Source: Apostichopus japonicus
Lineage: Eukaryota; Echinodermata; Holothuroidea; Aspidochirotida; Stichopodidae
NCBI RefSeq assembly: GCF_037975245.1
Contig: NC_092563.1
Location: 11,499,001-11,563,000 of the forward strand
Direction of reading: 5' to 3'
DNA length: 64,000 nt
A program made the position numbers and the translations under genes. Below, in pieces: positions 63,690-64,000 of the stretch. Under the pieces are notes generated by a model. The model had not been told where the DNA came from. It saw only the letters and a list, made by a program, of their open reading frames with translations, and searched no databases. The stretch's first letter is position 1. Each line of letters starts with the position of its first letter.

Positions 63690-64000
63690 ATGCATCCTCT
63701 GCAGCCCTCCACAATGTTGAATCCAATTCCATCACCAGCCACAGCATGCAACTCACACACAAGAGTGACAAGACTAAGGGTCACATCACTTGCACAACCT
63801 CTGATGTCATCTATCTGCTCTATGGCCGAGTTTGCGGCATCCAGTATGTTGGTGAAACCAAAACCACCCTCAAGAAGCGGTTCTACCAGGGTCACAGATC
63901 CACAGTCAACACCATGAAGACTGAGACCCTGGTTGGAGAACACTCCAACCTTTCCCAACCATACCATTAATGACATGTCCCTACAGGGAATTGAACCTTT
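63690..64000 (+). pseudogene. GIY-YIG endonuclease fragment of a Penelope-like element (runs off the window)
   Basis: The plus-strand frame has ITCTTSDVIYLLYGRVCG then IQYVGETKTTLKKRF and GHRS: the GIY-YIG nuclease core, with VIY and QYVG for the GIY and YIG motifs and the following Arg. Upstream, NSITSHSM fits the linker of Penelope-like proteins, but the zinc-ligand cysteines expected there are missing. A 1-nt insertion near 63949-63955 (CTTTCCC) shifts the frame to a stop, while the other frame continues with NHTINDMSLQGIEP to the window end. So it is a decayed copy, extending to the right. Confidence 0.8.

Noticed and set aside
1-64000. CRISPR arrays, bacterial operons, riboswitches, rRNA
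   Set aside because: Spliced genes and metazoan transposons show a eukaryotic nuclear sequence; no spaced direct repeat array of CRISPR type and no rRNA recognised.

Overview
The window looks like a piece of an animal nuclear genome, most likely a marine invertebrate deuterostome. An echinoderm (perhaps a sea cucumber) is my best guess. The base composition is AT-rich, the genes are split by long introns, and there are many kinds of transposon remnants. Two genes are clear metazoan orthologues, and degenerate repeats built on AGGTCA / TGACCT half-sites occur throughout. The species is an inference; nothing in the window proves it.

Host genes. (1) A HERPUD-type gene (closest to HERPUD2) on the + strand: seven coding exons from 25655 to 42113, all joining in phase, giving a 438-aa ER-membrane ubiquitin-like protein. 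(2) An ABHD4/ABHD5-type alpha/beta hydrolase on the - strand: six coding exons from 55391 down to 47350, all in phase, 347 aa, with a Ser-Asp-His triad. The two genes converge, with about 5.2 kb between their stop codons. (3) The last two exons of an unidentified protein on the - strand at the left edge (21-422). A few isolated candidate exons remain uncertain.

Mobile DNA. At 4026-13334 lies a complete Ty3/gypsy-type LTR retrotransposon. It has two 764-bp LTRs that appear identical, a 4-5 bp target duplication, gag, and a long pol (protease, reverse transcriptase, RNase H, integrase, C-terminal extension). At 15469-18639 there is a three-level nest: a hAT-like element contains a Penelope-like element (PLE) with inverted terminal arms and a 19-bp target duplication, and this PLE contains a second hAT-like element with a perfect 8-bp duplication. 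Five or more further hAT-like non-autonomous elements are delimited by terminal inverted repeats and 8-bp duplications (687, 13862, 27192, 32400, 58353, 59159). Three LINE remnants, a transposon-associated gene remnant of uncertain family and a GIY-YIG (PLE-type) endonuclease fragment at the right edge complete the set.

Layout. 0-4 kb: end of an unknown gene and a hAT-like element. 4-13.3 kb: gypsy element. 13.3-25 kb: dense nest of old transposons and minisatellites. 25.6-43 kb: HERPUD gene, whose introns carry two large hAT-like elements. 43-47 kb: intergenic. 47.3-55.4 kb: ABHD gene. 55-64 kb: foldback repeat, nested hAT elements, dispersed repeats, a short interstitial telomere-like tract and a PLE fragment. 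I did not find a clearly new multi-gene system. The most unusual items are the structure of the PLE nest, the HHDD reverse transcriptase box and integrase spacing of the gypsy element, and dispersed repeats that carry perfect DR1 nuclear-receptor sites.
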